Shown: piece after piece, positions 13,083 through 21,763 of the stretch | Numbering within the stretch: position 1 is the first letter of the stretch | How the letters are laid out: each line of letters opens with the position of its first letter | Assembly: GCF_944380985.1 (NCBI RefSeq) | Contig: NZ_CALWJJ010000004.1 | Coordinates: forward strand, 92,779-156,778 | DNA from: an uncultured Agathobaculum sp. | GTDB lineage: Bacteria; Bacillota; Clostridia; Oscillospirales; Butyricicoccaceae | Direction: 5' to 3' | Length of the DNA: 64,000 nucleotides | Position numbers and translations under genes: made by a program | The notes under the pieces: generated by a model | Seen by the model: only the letters and a program-made list of their open reading frames with translations | The model's database searches: none | Told to the model about the DNA's origin: nothing

Positions 13083-13442
13083 CACTTTTGTTAGGTGCGT
13101 GTGCGATCCGGCCTGATGCATGTGCCCACACAGGTGTGGATGAACTACCGACCGAGATGCGGCTGGCAGAGCATAATCACTTTCTCTACTTGTATTAAAA
13201 ACCGCGCGCATGATTTTGGTATCCTCTCATGCCGCGGTTTTTATAAAACCGGCGCGTCCGGTTTTCCGTATCGCATCAATCCGCAGCAGAGCGGCGGATT
13301 TGATATAGCTGCGCTTTGCAGCATGCCGTGCCTGTGGGCGCGGGGAGAAAATGGCTCAGGCGGAGTGAAAATGGTATGCCGCATGCTGCGCAATACCTGC
13401 ACACCCGCCGCAATACGGGTGTTTTTGATGGGAGGATATGCT
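13083..13442 (+). other. Intergenic region after the MreB-like gene
   Basis: These 360 bases hold one clear signal, the terminator at 13197-13243. An open frame runs through from 13095 into the next gene, but it has no ribosome site and crosses the terminator, so I do not count it as coding. I see no other structured element. Confidence 0.6.
13197..13243 (+). terminator. Intrinsic terminator after the MreB-like gene
   Basis: AAAACCGCG plus GCATGA pairs with TCATGC plus CGCGGTTTT, with a small bulge, and ends in TTTTTAT. It lies about 115 bases after the stop codon. Confidence 0.85.
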
Positions 13443-14483
13443 ATGGCAGATCGGAACACGAACGCATGGGTAGAGGTTGGCGTGACAGGAGCAAAATCGC
13501 TGACCGAGGGCCGCTGGAAAATGTCAGCGGATGAGCAGGACTTTCTTTTGCGCAGTGCAGAGGATCAGGGTGAGACCACTATTTTACACTTTGAGCGCGC
13601 GGCTTGCCGCCTGGAAAAACAGAAGACAGCGCATGTTTTACTGGACCGAAACGGCCTGCTCGATCGATATGAGCTGGAGCCTATCCGCATGGAGCTGACC
13701 TTGCCGGATGGTGAGCGCGCGGAGCTTGCCGCAGTATGCAGCCTGGATAATATACAGAAATTATCCGGCTGGGGTCTGTCCATTTTGCCGGTGTTCGATT
13801 TGCTGGATAAACCAGATGCGACAGAGAGTATCACCTGCGCGCAGGGCAACGACCTGCTGCCAGATGGCGCACGCCTTGAGGTATGGCGCGCGCAGGACGA
13901 ACTTGTGCTGCTCAAACGTGACAGCGGCTTGTATACACCCAAGCGCACCGTGCAGTTTGGCCGTCTTGCGGTGCGGTCGATTCGCTCGGTGCGGCAGATG
14001 GGTGAAGTCAAGCGAGAGGCGTATCAGATTCCAGGTACGCCGGGTGGCATCCATCTAGGCAAGGCGGTGCTTATTGGCGCGCTACTTGCCGTTGCGCTGG
14101 GATTTTTGGGTGCGATAATTTTGAGCGCACTGGGTTTAATTGCGGGCATTGCAGTCGGCGTGATCATTGGCGTTTGTCAGGCTAGTGAGGAAGGCACGCC
14201 TGCCTGTACTGAGTATCGGGAGATTGACGAGCGCAAGGTAATCGTAGACATCGACCAGCCGGATGGCGGCGCCGCGTCCATACTGTTCCAAAAGGAGGCC
14301 TGGGAGCCGCTAAATCGCTTGTTGGCGCCGGCAGAGCTGCAAGGCGGCGCATACCGCCGCCAGCCAGGAGCGGGAGAGGGTCTGGTCGATGAGCTGGAGC
14401 GCCTATCGGCTCTATATGAGGATGGGCAACTAACCGTCGGTGAATTTGAGCAGGCAAAGTCCAAGCTGCTCGCGCAATTATGA
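13443..14483 (+). CDS. Membrane protein with C-terminal SHOCT domain
   Basis: A 346-residue protein. The first 180 residues look like a cytoplasmic, PH-like beta-rich region without a recognised catalytic motif. One long Gly/Ala-rich hydrophobic segment (about residues 203-238) resembles a glycine-zipper hairpin in the membrane. The last 30 residues (ELERLSALYEDGQLT, then EFEQAKSKLL) match the SHOCT short C-terminal domain, an oligomerisation or interaction module. The start at 13443 follows GGGAGGA by 6 bases. tadA overlaps or abuts its stop. Function unknown. Confidence 0.75.
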   Translation: MADRNTNAWVEVGVTGAKSLTEGRWKMSADEQDFLLRSAEDQGETTILHFERAACRLEKQKTAHVLLDRNGLLDRYELEPIRMELTLPDGERAELAAVCSLDNIQKLSGWGLSILPVFDLLDKPDATESITCAQGNDLLPDGARLEVWRAQDELVLLKRDSGLYTPKRTVQFGRLAVRSIRSVRQMGEVKREAYQIPGTPGGIHLGKAVLIGALLAVALGFLGAIILSALGLIAGIAVGVIIGVCQASEEGTPACTEYREIDERKVIVDIDQPDGGAASILFQKEAWEPLNRLLAPAELQGGAYRRQPGAGEGLVDELERLSALYEDGQLTVGEFEQAKSKLLAQL

Positions 14484-14491
14484 GGCAAGGT

Positions 14492-14992
14492 ATGAGCGAG
14501 CAGCAGCAATACATGAAAGCAGCGCTGCGCCTTGCGCGCAAGGCAGCAAGCGAGGGCGAGGTACCAGTCGGCGCGGTGGTTGTATGCGATGGTAAGATCG
14601 TTGGACGCGGGCGCAACCGCCGCGAAAGCAAAAAGAACGCGCTGCTTCATGCCGAAATAGAGGCGATTGGCAAGGCGTGCAAAAAGCTCGGCGGCTGGCG
14701 GTTGCATAAGTGTGATCTGTATGTCACGCTCGAGCCATGTCCGATGTGCGCGGGCGCGATTATCAACGCCCGCATTAAAACCGTATATTACGGTGCGCCC
14801 GACCCCAAAGCAGGCTCGTGCGGCACGCTAGTCGACTTGTTTGTGCTGCCGTATAATCACCGGCCCGAGGTGGTCGCCGGTGTGCTTGAGGATGAGTGCG
14901 CCGATGTGCTGCGCGATTTTTTCCGCGCGCTGCGCAAGCGGCAAAAGGACGAGTGCGCACATAGGGAGGCAGACGCCGACAGTGTAGAGTAA
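14492..14992 (+). CDS. tadA: tRNA-specific adenosine deaminase
   Basis: TadA converts A34 to inosine in tRNA-Arg(ACG), needed to read CGN codons. The zinc site is complete: His53 and the catalytic Glu55 in HAEIEAIG, and Cys83 and Cys86 in PCPMCAGA. The start at 14492 gives MSEQQQYMKAALRLA, the usual family N-terminus, with GAGG 6 bases upstream; an ATG at 14480 overlapping the previous stop is also possible. The extra charged C-terminal tail (about 15 residues) is unremarkable. It is translationally coupled to the SHOCT protein. Confidence 0.93.
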   Translation: MSEQQQYMKAALRLARKAASEGEVPVGAVVVCDGKIVGRGRNRRESKKNALLHAEIEAIGKACKKLGGWRLHKCDLYVTLEPCPMCAGAIINARIKTVYYGAPDPKAGSCGTLVDLFVLPYNHRPEVVAGVLEDECADVLRDFFRALRKRQKDECAHREADADSVE

Positions 14993-15053
14993 TGCTGTGC
15001 CTAGGCGTTTTAAGATAGATAGTACGTTAACTGATAAGGGGTAAAAAGAGAAA

Positions 15054-16424
15054 ATGCAACGAGAGAGACTTGGTTCGCGCCTGGGCTTTATCCTGCTTTC
15101 CGCAGGATGCGCTATCGGCGTGGGCAATGTGTGGAAATTTCCGTGGCTGGTTGGGCAGTATGGCGGCGGCGCGTTCGTCGTATGCTATGTTATCTTTCTG
15201 CTCATCCTCGGCCTGCCGATCATGACGATGGAGTTTGCGGTCGGCCGCGCCAGCCAGAAAAGTCCGGTGCGGGCGTATCAGGCGCTTGAAAAGCCGGGCA
15301 CCAAGTGGCACATCCATGGCTATATTGCGCTGATCGGCAATTACCTACTGATGATGTTTTATACCACGGTCTGCGGCTGGATGCTATACTATTTTTACCA
15401 GATGGCGGCCGGCCACTTTGCAGGCCTGGATACCGCAGCTGTTGAAGCGGCGTTCCCGGAGATGCTCAGCCGCCCAGGGGTACTGACGCTGTGCATGGTG
15501 ATCGTCGTTATTGCGGGTTTTGTAATTAACTCGTTCGGCTTGCAGAGCGGCCTTGAACGCGTAACCAAGGTGATGATGCTCGCGCTGCTTGCGATCATGG
15601 TCATTCTTGCAATCAACAGCATATTGACTGAGGGATCAGCGGAAGGCCTTCGGTTCTATCTTGTGCCTGATTTTGACCGCATGCAGGAGACCGGTATCAT
15701 CGATGTGGTTGTAAACGCGATGAACCAGTCGTTTTTTACGCTTTCGCTCGGTATCGGTGCAATGGCTATTTTTGGCAGCTATATCGGCAAAAGCCGCGCA
15801 CTGTTCGGCGAGGCGGTCAACGTTGCCATTCTGGATACATTTGTAGCATTCACCTCAGGGCTTATCATCTTCCCGGCCTGCTTTGCCTTTGGCGTCGCGC
15901 CGGATAGTGGCCCTAACCTGATCTTTGTCACCTTACCCAATATTTTTAATCATATGGCGTTTGGCCGCTTGTGGGGCACGCTCTTTTTTGTGTTCATGGC
16001 ATTTGCAGCGTTTTCAACCGTGCTTGCCGTATTTGAGAACATTATGTCCTGCTGGATGGATATGACCGGCTGGAGCCGCAAAAAAGTTGCAGCGATCAAC
16101 ACTGTGCTCATGATTGTACTCAGCCTGCCGTGTGTCTTTGGCTATAACCTATGGTCGGCATTCCAGCCATTTGGCGAGGGTACGACTATTCTCGACCTTG
16201 AAGACTTCCTCGTGTCTAACATCTGGCTGCCGCTGGGTTCACTGGTGTATCTGTTGTTCTGCACCAGGCGCTACGGTTGGGGCTGGAAGAATTTCCAGGC
16301 GGAGGCCAACGAGGGCGGCGGCCTCAAAATACGAAATTGGATGCGGGTTTACGTCAGCTATATTCTACCGCTGATTGTTATCGCGCTGTTTGTGCTTGGC
16401 ATAAAAGATAAGTTTTTTCCGTAA
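15054..16424 (+). CDS. Sodium-dependent transporter, neurotransmitter:sodium symporter (NSS) family
   Basis: A 456-residue protein with about 11-12 hydrophobic segments. The first segment has the NSS signature (GCAIGVGNVWKFPWL, about residues 18-32), where the unwound helix 1 binds Na+ and substrate as in LeuT. A second signature lies in segment 6 (SFFTLSLGIGAM, about residues 227-238). Bacterial members with this shape import amino acids, often tryptophan, tyrosine or leucine, with sodium. The substrate cannot be read from sequence. Its terminator is interleaved with the promoter of the next gene, a tRNA. Confidence 0.9.
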   Translation: MQRERLGSRLGFILLSAGCAIGVGNVWKFPWLVGQYGGGAFVVCYVIFLLILGLPIMTMEFAVGRASQKSPVRAYQALEKPGTKWHIHGYIALIGNYLLMMFYTTVCGWMLYYFYQMAAGHFAGLDTAAVEAAFPEMLSRPGVLTLCMVIVVIAGFVINSFGLQSGLERVTKVMMLALLAIMVILAINSILTEGSAEGLRFYLVPDFDRMQETGIIDVVVNAMNQSFFTLSLGIGAMAIFGSYIGKSRALFGEAVNVAILDTFVAFTSGLIIFPACFAFGVAPDSGPNLIFVTLPNIFNHMAFGRLWGTLFFVFMAFAAFSTVLAVFENIMSCWMDMTGWSRKKVAAINTVLMIVLSLPCVFGYNLWSAFQPFGEGTTILDLEDFLVSNIWLPLGSLVYLLFCTRRYGWGWKNFQAEANEGGGLKIRNWMRVYVSYILPLIVIALFVLGIKDKFFP

Positions 16425-16430
16425 AATCGC

Positions 16431-16459
16431 TTGAAAAACGGGATGTAATGCAGTATAAT
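16431..16459 (+). promoter_or_regulatory. Promoter for tRNA-Leu
   Basis: TTGAAA (16431-16436) and TATAAT (16454-16459) are 17 bases apart, 25 bases before the mature tRNA 5' end. The promoter lies within the hairpin that probably ends the upstream transporter transcript. Confidence 0.75.
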
Positions 16460-16478
16460 ATTATTTGTTGCATCCCGT
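16438..16478 (+). terminator. Stem-loop after the sodium transporter, overlapping the tRNA promoter
   Basis: ACGGGATG (16438-16445) pairs exactly with CATCCCGT (16471-16478), followed by AATTT. The 25-base loop contains the -10 box of the tRNA promoter. Confidence 0.5.
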
Positions 16479-16483
16479 AATTT

Positions 16484-16570
16484 GCCGGTGTGATGGAATT
16501 GGTAGACGTAGTGGACTCAAAATCCACCGCTGGTGACAGCGTACCGGTTCGAGTCCGGTCACCGGCACCA
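16484..16570 (+). tRNA. tRNA-Leu, anticodon CAA
   Basis: A full 87-base class II tRNA. The acceptor stem GCCGGTG (16484-16490) pairs with CACCGGC (16560-16566), and CCA is encoded at 16568-16570. The anticodon stem GTGGA/TCCAC encloses the loop CTCAAAA, giving the anticodon CAA at 16518-16520, which reads UUG. A long variable arm (GCTGGTGACAGC) and the TTCGAGTC T-loop confirm a leucine tRNA. Confidence 0.97.
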
Positions 16571-16577
16571 GATCAAT

Positions 16578-16619
16578 ATGATCCGAACCCATTTCTGATT
16601 GGAAATGAGTTCGGATCAT
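16578..16619 (+). terminator. Terminator after tRNA-Leu
   Basis: ATGATCCGAAC (from 16578) pairs with GTTCGGATCAT (to 16619), with an inner ATTTC/GAAAT stem, followed by TTATTTTGCATTTT. It closes the single-tRNA transcript. Confidence 0.88.
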
Positions 16620-16829
16620 TTATTTTGCATTTTAGAGAAGTGCGTTATAAAATAATATCTGCGGTGTTTTGGAACCACCACTCACGGCACCGCATGCAGA
16701 ATGCGTGACTGACAGCGTTGGATAGACAGGCAGGAAGTTGGGCGCAGGCGGAAAATGGTCTTGCATTTTTCCGTAAACTAGGGTACGCTAATGAAAATAT
16801 GAAATGATACCGCGAAGGGGGGAGCGCGT

Positions 16830-17600
16830 GTGTCCGGGCTGATAGAGGTTTGCGTAGATGCAGTTGAGTCTGCGGTGTGCGCCGCGCGCGGCGGCGCTAC
16901 GCGGCTTGAGCTGTGCGAAAATTTGGTAATCGGTGGAACATCGCCGAGCGAAGATCTGTTTTGTATGGTGCGTGAGCGGGTGGATTTGCCCATCCGCGTG
17001 CTGCTGCGGCCACGCTTTGGCGACTTTCTTTATACGGATGATGAGTTTGAGTTGCTCCGCCGGCAGACCAGGCGTTTTGTTTCGCTTGGGGCGGATGGTA
17101 TTGTGATCGGTGTACTGCGCCCGGACGGTACGCTGGACGAGGCGCGCATGGCGGAACTGATTGCGCAGGCCGGCGGCTGTGGGATAACGCTGCACCGCGC
17201 GTTCGACGTATGCCGTGATCCATTTGCGGCGCTTGACACTGCAAAGCAGCTGGGCGTGGACACAATTTTAACTTCGGGCCAGCAGGCACGCTGCACGGAC
17301 GGCGCGGCGTTGTTGCGCGCGCTGGTTGCGCAGAGCGGCGGCAGGCCGCAGATTCTTGTGGGGGCGGGCGTTACGGCCGAGGCGATCCGCATATTGCAAC
17401 CGGCAACTGGAGCGTGCGCTTTTCATCTGTCTGCTAAGCGGGTTGAGCGCAGCCGGATGTCCTACCGGCGTGAGGGGGTGCCGATGGGCATTCCCGGCAT
17501 CAGCGAATTTGAGGTCTGGCGGTGTGATGAAACGGCGGTGCGTAAAGCGCGGCAGGCACTTGACGCATTGTGCGGGGCGTCAAAGGGGGAGCAGGTATGA
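16830..17600 (+). CDS. cutC: CutC-family TIM-barrel protein
   Basis: A 256-residue protein of the CutC family, named for copper tolerance in E. coli although its biochemical role is disputed. The N-terminus (EVCVDAVESAVCAARGGATRLELCE in two overlapping parts, residues 6-30) and the central LHRAFDVCRDP and LTSGQQ motifs are typical. It has the fold of a TIM barrel with several Cys and His. The GTG start at 16830 follows AAGGGGGGAG. Its stop overlaps the start of the PTS antiterminator by 4 bases (ATGA), so the two are translationally coupled. That neighbourhood suggests a carbohydrate role rather than copper, but this is inference. Confidence 0.88.
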   Translation: MSGLIEVCVDAVESAVCAARGGATRLELCENLVIGGTSPSEDLFCMVRERVDLPIRVLLRPRFGDFLYTDDEFELLRRQTRRFVSLGADGIVIGVLRPDGTLDEARMAELIAQAGGCGITLHRAFDVCRDPFAALDTAKQLGVDTILTSGQQARCTDGAALLRALVAQSGGRPQILVGAGVTAEAIRILQPATGACAFHLSAKRVERSRMSYRREGVPMGIPGISEFEVWRCDETAVRKARQALDALCGASKGEQV

Positions 17601-18436
17601 AGATTGAAAAGATACTCAACAATAATGTTGTGGTGGCGCTGGATGAAAATGGCGTTGAGGTTGTGCTGATGGGGCGCGGGCTGGCCTTTGGCCGTCACGC
17701 AGGCGATTCAGTCGAGGAAGATAAGGTAGAAAAACGCTTTACACTTAACTCGGATCAGCTGTCAAGCAGGTTTCAGCAGCTGCTCACCAGCATACCGCTT
17801 TCTCATTTTCTGATGAGCGAGCGCATCATCAATCACGCTAAGCTGACGCTGGGTAAGGAGCTGTCGGACAGCATTTATGTCACGCTGCCTGACCATATCT
17901 CGGCCGCGATCCAGCGGTATCGGCAGGGGGTTGCGCTGCACAATCCGCTTTTGTGGGATATCCAGCAGTTTTATAAGGATGAATATGCGATCGGTCTGGA
18001 GGCCAATCGGATCGTAAAAGAGGAGACCGGCGTCGCTTTCACCGAGGACGAGGCGGGGTTTATCGCGCTGCATTTTGTCAATGCGCAGATAGGCGGTGAA
18101 ATACGGGATGTGTATGATATGACCTATCTGATGCAGGCGGCTTTTCAGATCGTGCGCACAGCATATGGCTTTGAGCCGAGCTGCGACACACTGGATTATT
18201 ATCGTTTTGTTACGCATCTGAAATTTTTTGCCCGCCGCATTGTCAGCGGGCAGCATTACGGTGACCAGGACGCCGATTTGCTAGATGCGGTGTGGTATAA
18301 ATATCCACGCGCTTATGATTGCGCCCGCAGAATATGTAGCTATGTGGAGCGGGAAAAGGGGTTTCGCGCGGGCAAGGATGAGCTGCTGTATTTGACTATC
18401 CATATCGCGCGCATTATGGAGAAAAATATGCAGTAG
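17597..18436 (+). CDS. BglG/LicT-family transcription antiterminator
   Basis: A 279-residue regulator with the family layout: an RNA-binding CAT domain (residues 1-55, starting MKIEKILNNNVVVALDENG), then two PTS regulation domains. Conserved phosphorylatable histidines are visible: LPDH and ALHF in PRD1 (about residues 103 and 160), and VTHL and TIHI in PRD2 (about residues 210 and 270). PTS proteins phosphorylate these to set the activity. When active it binds a RAT hairpin and prevents termination. Such a RAT/terminator lies 175 bases downstream, before the IIA gene, so that is the likely target. Start at 17597 overlaps the cutC stop. Confidence 0.92.
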   Translation: MKIEKILNNNVVVALDENGVEVVLMGRGLAFGRHAGDSVEEDKVEKRFTLNSDQLSSRFQQLLTSIPLSHFLMSERIINHAKLTLGKELSDSIYVTLPDHISAAIQRYRQGVALHNPLLWDIQQFYKDEYAIGLEANRIVKEETGVAFTEDEAGFIALHFVNAQIGGEIRDVYDMTYLMQAAFQIVRTAYGFEPSCDTLDYYRFVTHLKFFARRIVSGQHYGDQDADLLDAVWYKYPRAYDCARRICSYVEREKGFRAGKDELLYLTIHIARIMEKNMQ

Positions 18437-18610
18437 GCGAATGTTCCTATACATGTTGCATGTATAAGATGATAAATAATACAGTTTTTTGTGGGATTAG
18501 ACAAAAAATGATAAAAAATTTCGGGAGGTATGCCGGGGGAAAAGGGCTTGCCAAATTGTGAACAGTTTGTTAAAATCAAAGTAACAAATCGATAGTCATT
18601 TGGAACAAAT

Positions 18611-18703
18611 GGATTGTTACCGTTTTTACGGGCAAAACCAGATTTCTCACAGATTGGCGTCATGCATCCAGGTGGATGATGCCTTTTGGAGAAGTTTGGT
18701 TTT
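18611..18703 (+). promoter_or_regulatory. RAT antiterminator and overlapping terminator (LicT-type switch)
   Basis: GGATTGTTAC at 18611-18620 and GGCAAAACC at 18631-18639 are the two halves of a LicT-type ribonucleic antiterminator. The second half overlaps the 5' arm of a terminator: AAACCAGATTTCTC (18635-18648) pairs with GAGAAGTTTGGTTT (18689-18702), with two wobbles, and runs into a T8 tract. Binding of the antiterminator would stabilise the RAT and block the terminator, switching on the PTS genes. Confidence 0.85.
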
Positions 18704-18761
18704 TTTTATTAAATTTAGCATATGATCTAATATTCGAATTGTAGGAAAAGGGAGTGAAGCG

Positions 18762-19256
18762 ATGTTCGGCAAACTCAAAGAACGGTTTGGCGGCGCTTCC
18801 GGCCTTGCGGTCGCCGCACCGGTTTCGGGCTCGGTGGTTCCGCTCGAGCAGGTGCCGGACCCGACCTTCGCACAGGGCATTCTCGGTAAGGGAGTGGCGA
18901 TCGAGCCGGATGAGGGGTGCATTACCGCCCCAGCGGACGGCACGGTTGAGATGATGTTTGACACCGGGCATGCGATCAGCATGACCACGGCAGATGGCAT
19001 CGAGTTGCTGATTCATGTGGGGATTGATACAGTTGCACTCAAGGGCCGGCATTACAAAGCGTGCTGCCGGTCGGGCGACACGGTTCGAAAAGGCGATAAG
19101 CTGATCGAATTCGACTGCGAGGCGATCCGGGCCGAGGGCTATCAAACGGTCACGCCCGTCATCGTCTGCAATGCGGACAGTTATTCTGCGGTTCGCCTGG
19201 TGGCCGCGGGCACGGTTGCGGCGGGCGATAATTTGCTGGCGATCTCTAAAAAGTGA
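18762..19256 (+). CDS. PTS glucose-type EIIA component
   Basis: A 164-residue IIA protein of the glucose/N-acetylglucosamine PTS class. The two active-site histidines are at His70 (DTGHAIS) and His85 (LLIHVGIDTV), matching His75 and His90 of E. coli Crr. It accepts phosphate from HPr and passes it to the IIB domain of the next gene. It begins after the RAT/terminator switch and a GGGAGTG ribosome site. As a stand-alone IIA it could serve several IICB proteins. Other Firmicute NagP or PtsG proteins have IIA fused or missing, so the split organisation is worth noting. Confidence 0.93.
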   Translation: MFGKLKERFGGASGLAVAAPVSGSVVPLEQVPDPTFAQGILGKGVAIEPDEGCITAPADGTVEMMFDTGHAISMTTADGIELLIHVGIDTVALKGRHYKACCRSGDTVRKGDKLIEFDCEAIRAEGYQTVTPVIVCNADSYSAVRLVAAGTVAAGDNLLAISKK

Positions 19257-19275
19257 GTGCCGGCCATCCAAACGG

Positions 19276-19303
19276 TTTCATTTCGCCCTGCGGGGCGGTG
19301 AAA
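19276..19303 (+). other. Intercistronic stem-loop between IIA and IICB genes
   Basis: TTTCA (19276-19280) pairs with TGAAA (19299-19303), with an inner TCGCCC/GGGGCG stem and a TGC loop. No T tract follows directly. It may protect or trim the mRNA and set the ratio of the two PTS proteins; this is inference. Confidence 0.45.
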
Positions 19304-19399
19304 TAATATGCGTTTTCTTCGTTCGGCTCGGAGGAGGCGCAATGCTACACTAAGGCTGCGCGCCCGCGTAGCCGACGACAAAGAGGAGGGGAAATCCTT

Positions 19400-20881
19400 A
19401 TGATGAAGTACTTACAGAGACTAGGCAAAGCCCTGATGCTGCCGGTGGCATGTCTGCCGATTGCCGGCATTCTGATGGGCATTGGCTACGCACTCGCCCC
19501 CGGCGCGATGGCAGCTGGCGGCGAATATGCTACCTCTGGCGCGGCCTATACGATCGGCTTCTTCCTGATCAAGGCCGGCGGCGCGCTGATCGACAATATG
19601 TCCTGGCTGTTCGCAGTTGGCGTTGCGGTCGGCATGGCCAAGGATAAGGACGGTACGGCGGGCCTTGCCGGTCTGGTATCCTGGCTGATGATCACCAAGC
19701 TGCTCGATCCGTCGGTCGTTGCAACGCTGAGCGGCGTTGCAGTGGAAAACGTCGATCCGGCGTTTGGCAACATTCAGACCCAGTTTATCGGCATTCTGGC
19801 CGGCCTGATTGGCGCGGCGTGCTACAATAAGTTTAAGGACACCAAGCTGCCTGACTGGCTGTCGTTCTTCTCTGGCAAGCGCAGTGTCGCCATTATCACG
19901 GCGGTCATCTCGATTGTTGTTGCGGCGATCCTATTCTTCGTTTGGCCGGTAGTTTATGGCGCGCTGGTATGGATCGGCGAGCAGATTTTGTCCGCAGGTG
20001 CGATTGGTGCTGGTGTGTATGCGTTCCTCAATCGTCTGCTCATCCCGTTCGGCCTGCATCACGCGCTCAACAATGTGTTCTGGTTCAATACCTTCGGCAT
20101 TGGCGACCTGAACAACTTCTGGGCGGGTCTCACTTCGGCTGATGTCGGGTACAGCCTCGGCATGTACATGTCCGGCTTCTTCCCGTGCATGATGTTCGGT
20201 CTGCCGGGCGCGGCGCTTGCGATGATTCACTGCGCAAAGACGACCAAGAAAAAGGTTGCGATCGGCCTGGTCGGCTCTGCCGCGATCTGTGCGTTCGTCT
20301 GCGGCGTTACCGAGCCGTTTGAATTCGCGTTCATGTTCCTGGCGCCGGCACTGTATGTGGTTTATGCGCTGCTGTACGGCATTTTCACCGTGATTACCGT
20401 TGCGGTCGGCTTCCGTGCAGGCTTCTCGTTCTCTGCGGGCCTGACCGACCTTGTGTTCTCGTCCTCGCTGCCGGCGGCGCAGAATACGCTGCTGATCATC
20501 CCGCTGGGCATCGCGGCATTCATCGTGTTCTACATCATCTTCCGCTTTGCAATTAAAAAGTGGGATCTCAAGACCCCGGGCCGTGAGGATGACGAAGACA
20601 CCGCGGCTCTGGACGCGGGTGCGACGCTCACCAACGACGACTACACTGCGGTTGCTGCCACTGTGCTCGAGGGCCTTGGCGGCGCAGATAATATCGCCTC
20701 TCTCGATAACTGCATCACTCGTCTGCGTATCGAAGTCAAGGACTATATGCAAGTGGATGAGAAGAAGATCAAATCCGCAGGCGTTGCGGGTGTGATGCGT
20801 CCGTCTCAGACCTCGGTGCAGGTTATCATTGGCACCAAAGTCCAGTTCGTAGCCGACGAAATGGCAAAAATGCTCAAGTAA
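19400..20881 (+). CDS. PTS EIICB component, glucose/N-acetylglucosamine family
   Basis: A 493-residue membrane permease. About 390 residues of IIC with roughly ten hydrophobic segments (starting KALMLPVACLPIAGILMG) are followed by a linker and a IIB domain (from about residue 415) with the active-site cysteine at about 438 (LDNCITRLR). It imports and phosphorylates a sugar using phosphate from the IIA encoded upstream. nagB and nagA follow after a terminator, so N-acetylglucosamine is the likely substrate, although glucose cannot be excluded. GAGGAGGGG precedes the start; a second ATG lies 3 bases in. Confidence 0.9.
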   Translation: MMKYLQRLGKALMLPVACLPIAGILMGIGYALAPGAMAAGGEYATSGAAYTIGFFLIKAGGALIDNMSWLFAVGVAVGMAKDKDGTAGLAGLVSWLMITKLLDPSVVATLSGVAVENVDPAFGNIQTQFIGILAGLIGAACYNKFKDTKLPDWLSFFSGKRSVAIITAVISIVVAAILFFVWPVVYGALVWIGEQILSAGAIGAGVYAFLNRLLIPFGLHHALNNVFWFNTFGIGDLNNFWAGLTSADVGYSLGMYMSGFFPCMMFGLPGAALAMIHCAKTTKKKVAIGLVGSAAICAFVCGVTEPFEFAFMFLAPALYVVYALLYGIFTVITVAVGFRAGFSFSAGLTDLVFSSSLPAAQNTLLIIPLGIAAFIVFYIIFRFAIKKWDLKTPGREDDEDTAALDAGATLTNDDYTAVAATVLEGLGGADNIASLDNCITRLRIEVKDYMQVDEKKIKSAGVAGVMRPSQTSVQVIIGTKVQFVADEMAKMLK

Positions 20882-20921
20882 GCAGATTATATATTGCATC
20901 CACCTTGCGCTCCGCGCAGTG

Positions 20922-20947
20922 AAAAGGCGGGCGAAAGCCCGCCTTTT
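20922..20947 (+). terminator. Intrinsic terminator after the PTS IICB gene
   Basis: AAAAGGCGGGC (20922-20932) pairs with GCCCGCCTTTT (20937-20947) around a GAAA tetraloop and ends in T6. nagB therefore needs readthrough or its own promoter. Confidence 0.92.
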
Positions 20948-21025
20948 TTCTTTCGGTAGCCGGCCTGCCTGCCGGTATACGGCACAGATGGATCGCATTT
21001 ATGCATTTATGTAGAGGTACTGGAT

Positions 21026-21763
21026 ATGAAAATCATTCGAGCAAAAGACTATGCTGACATGAGCCGCAAGGCAGCCAACATTATCTCCGCGCAGGTTATT
21101 CTCAAACCGGATTCTGTGCTGGGGCTTGCAACCGGATCGTCTCCGATCGGCATCTATGAGCAGCTGATCAAATGGTACGATAAGGGCGATGTGGATTTCG
21201 GTGCGTGCACAACCTTTAATCTGGATGAGTACCGCGGTCTTACCCCGGATCACGACCAGAGCTACCACTATTTCATGCACAAAAACTTTTTCGACCATAT
21301 CAACATCCCGGAGGAGCGCATCAACCTGCCGGACGGCGCGCAGCTGGACGCTGAGCGCGAATGCGCTCGCTATGATGCGGCGATCCGTGCGGCCGGTGGC
21401 ATCGATTTGCAGCTGCTGGGTATGGGCGTCAACGGTCATATCGGCTTTAACGAGCCGGATGAGTATTTTTCTAAGGGCACGCATTGCGTGAACCTGACCG
21501 AGTCCACCATTGAGGCGAACAAGCGCTTTTTTGCCTCGGCGGACGATGTGCCGCGGCAGGCGTATACCATTGGCGTACAGACCATCATGCTTGCGCGCCG
21601 CATTGTGATTGTGGTATCGGGCGAAAATAAAGCGGATACCGTGCGCGCCGCGTTTTTCGGTCCGGTCACGCCGCGCGTGCCGGCGACCATTTTGCAGTTG
21701 CACACCGATGTTTCGGTTGTGGCGGATGAGGCGGCGCTGTCCAGATGCAGCGATCTGCTGTAA
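21026..21763 (+). CDS. nagB: Glucosamine-6-phosphate deaminase
   Basis: NagB converts glucosamine-6-phosphate to fructose-6-phosphate and ammonia. Family motifs are present: LGLATGSSP (about residues 31-39), NLDEYRGL (about 66-73), the catalytic-loop LLGMGVNGHIGFNEP (about 131-145) and the conserved SFxTHVVNL-like region (GTHCVNLTEST). At 245 residues it is the short Firmicute form without the allosteric C-terminal extension of E. coli NagB. It is followed 19 bp later by nagA, so the two catabolic genes are co-transcribed, downstream of the PTS genes. Confidence 0.95.
   Translation: MKIIRAKDYADMSRKAANIISAQVILKPDSVLGLATGSSPIGIYEQLIKWYDKGDVDFGACTTFNLDEYRGLTPDHDQSYHYFMHKNFFDHINIPEERINLPDGAQLDAERECARYDAAIRAAGGIDLQLLGMGVNGHIGFNEPDEYFSKGTHCVNLTESTIEANKRFFASADDVPRQAYTIGVQTIMLARRIVIVVSGENKADTVRAAFFGPVTPRVPATILQLHTDVSVVADEAALSRCSDLL

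Noticed and set aside
13095..13442. Possible N-terminal extension of the SHOCT protein by 116 residues
   Set aside because: It has no ribosome site, is of low-complexity composition and would cross a clear intrinsic terminator. The start at 13443 has a good site.
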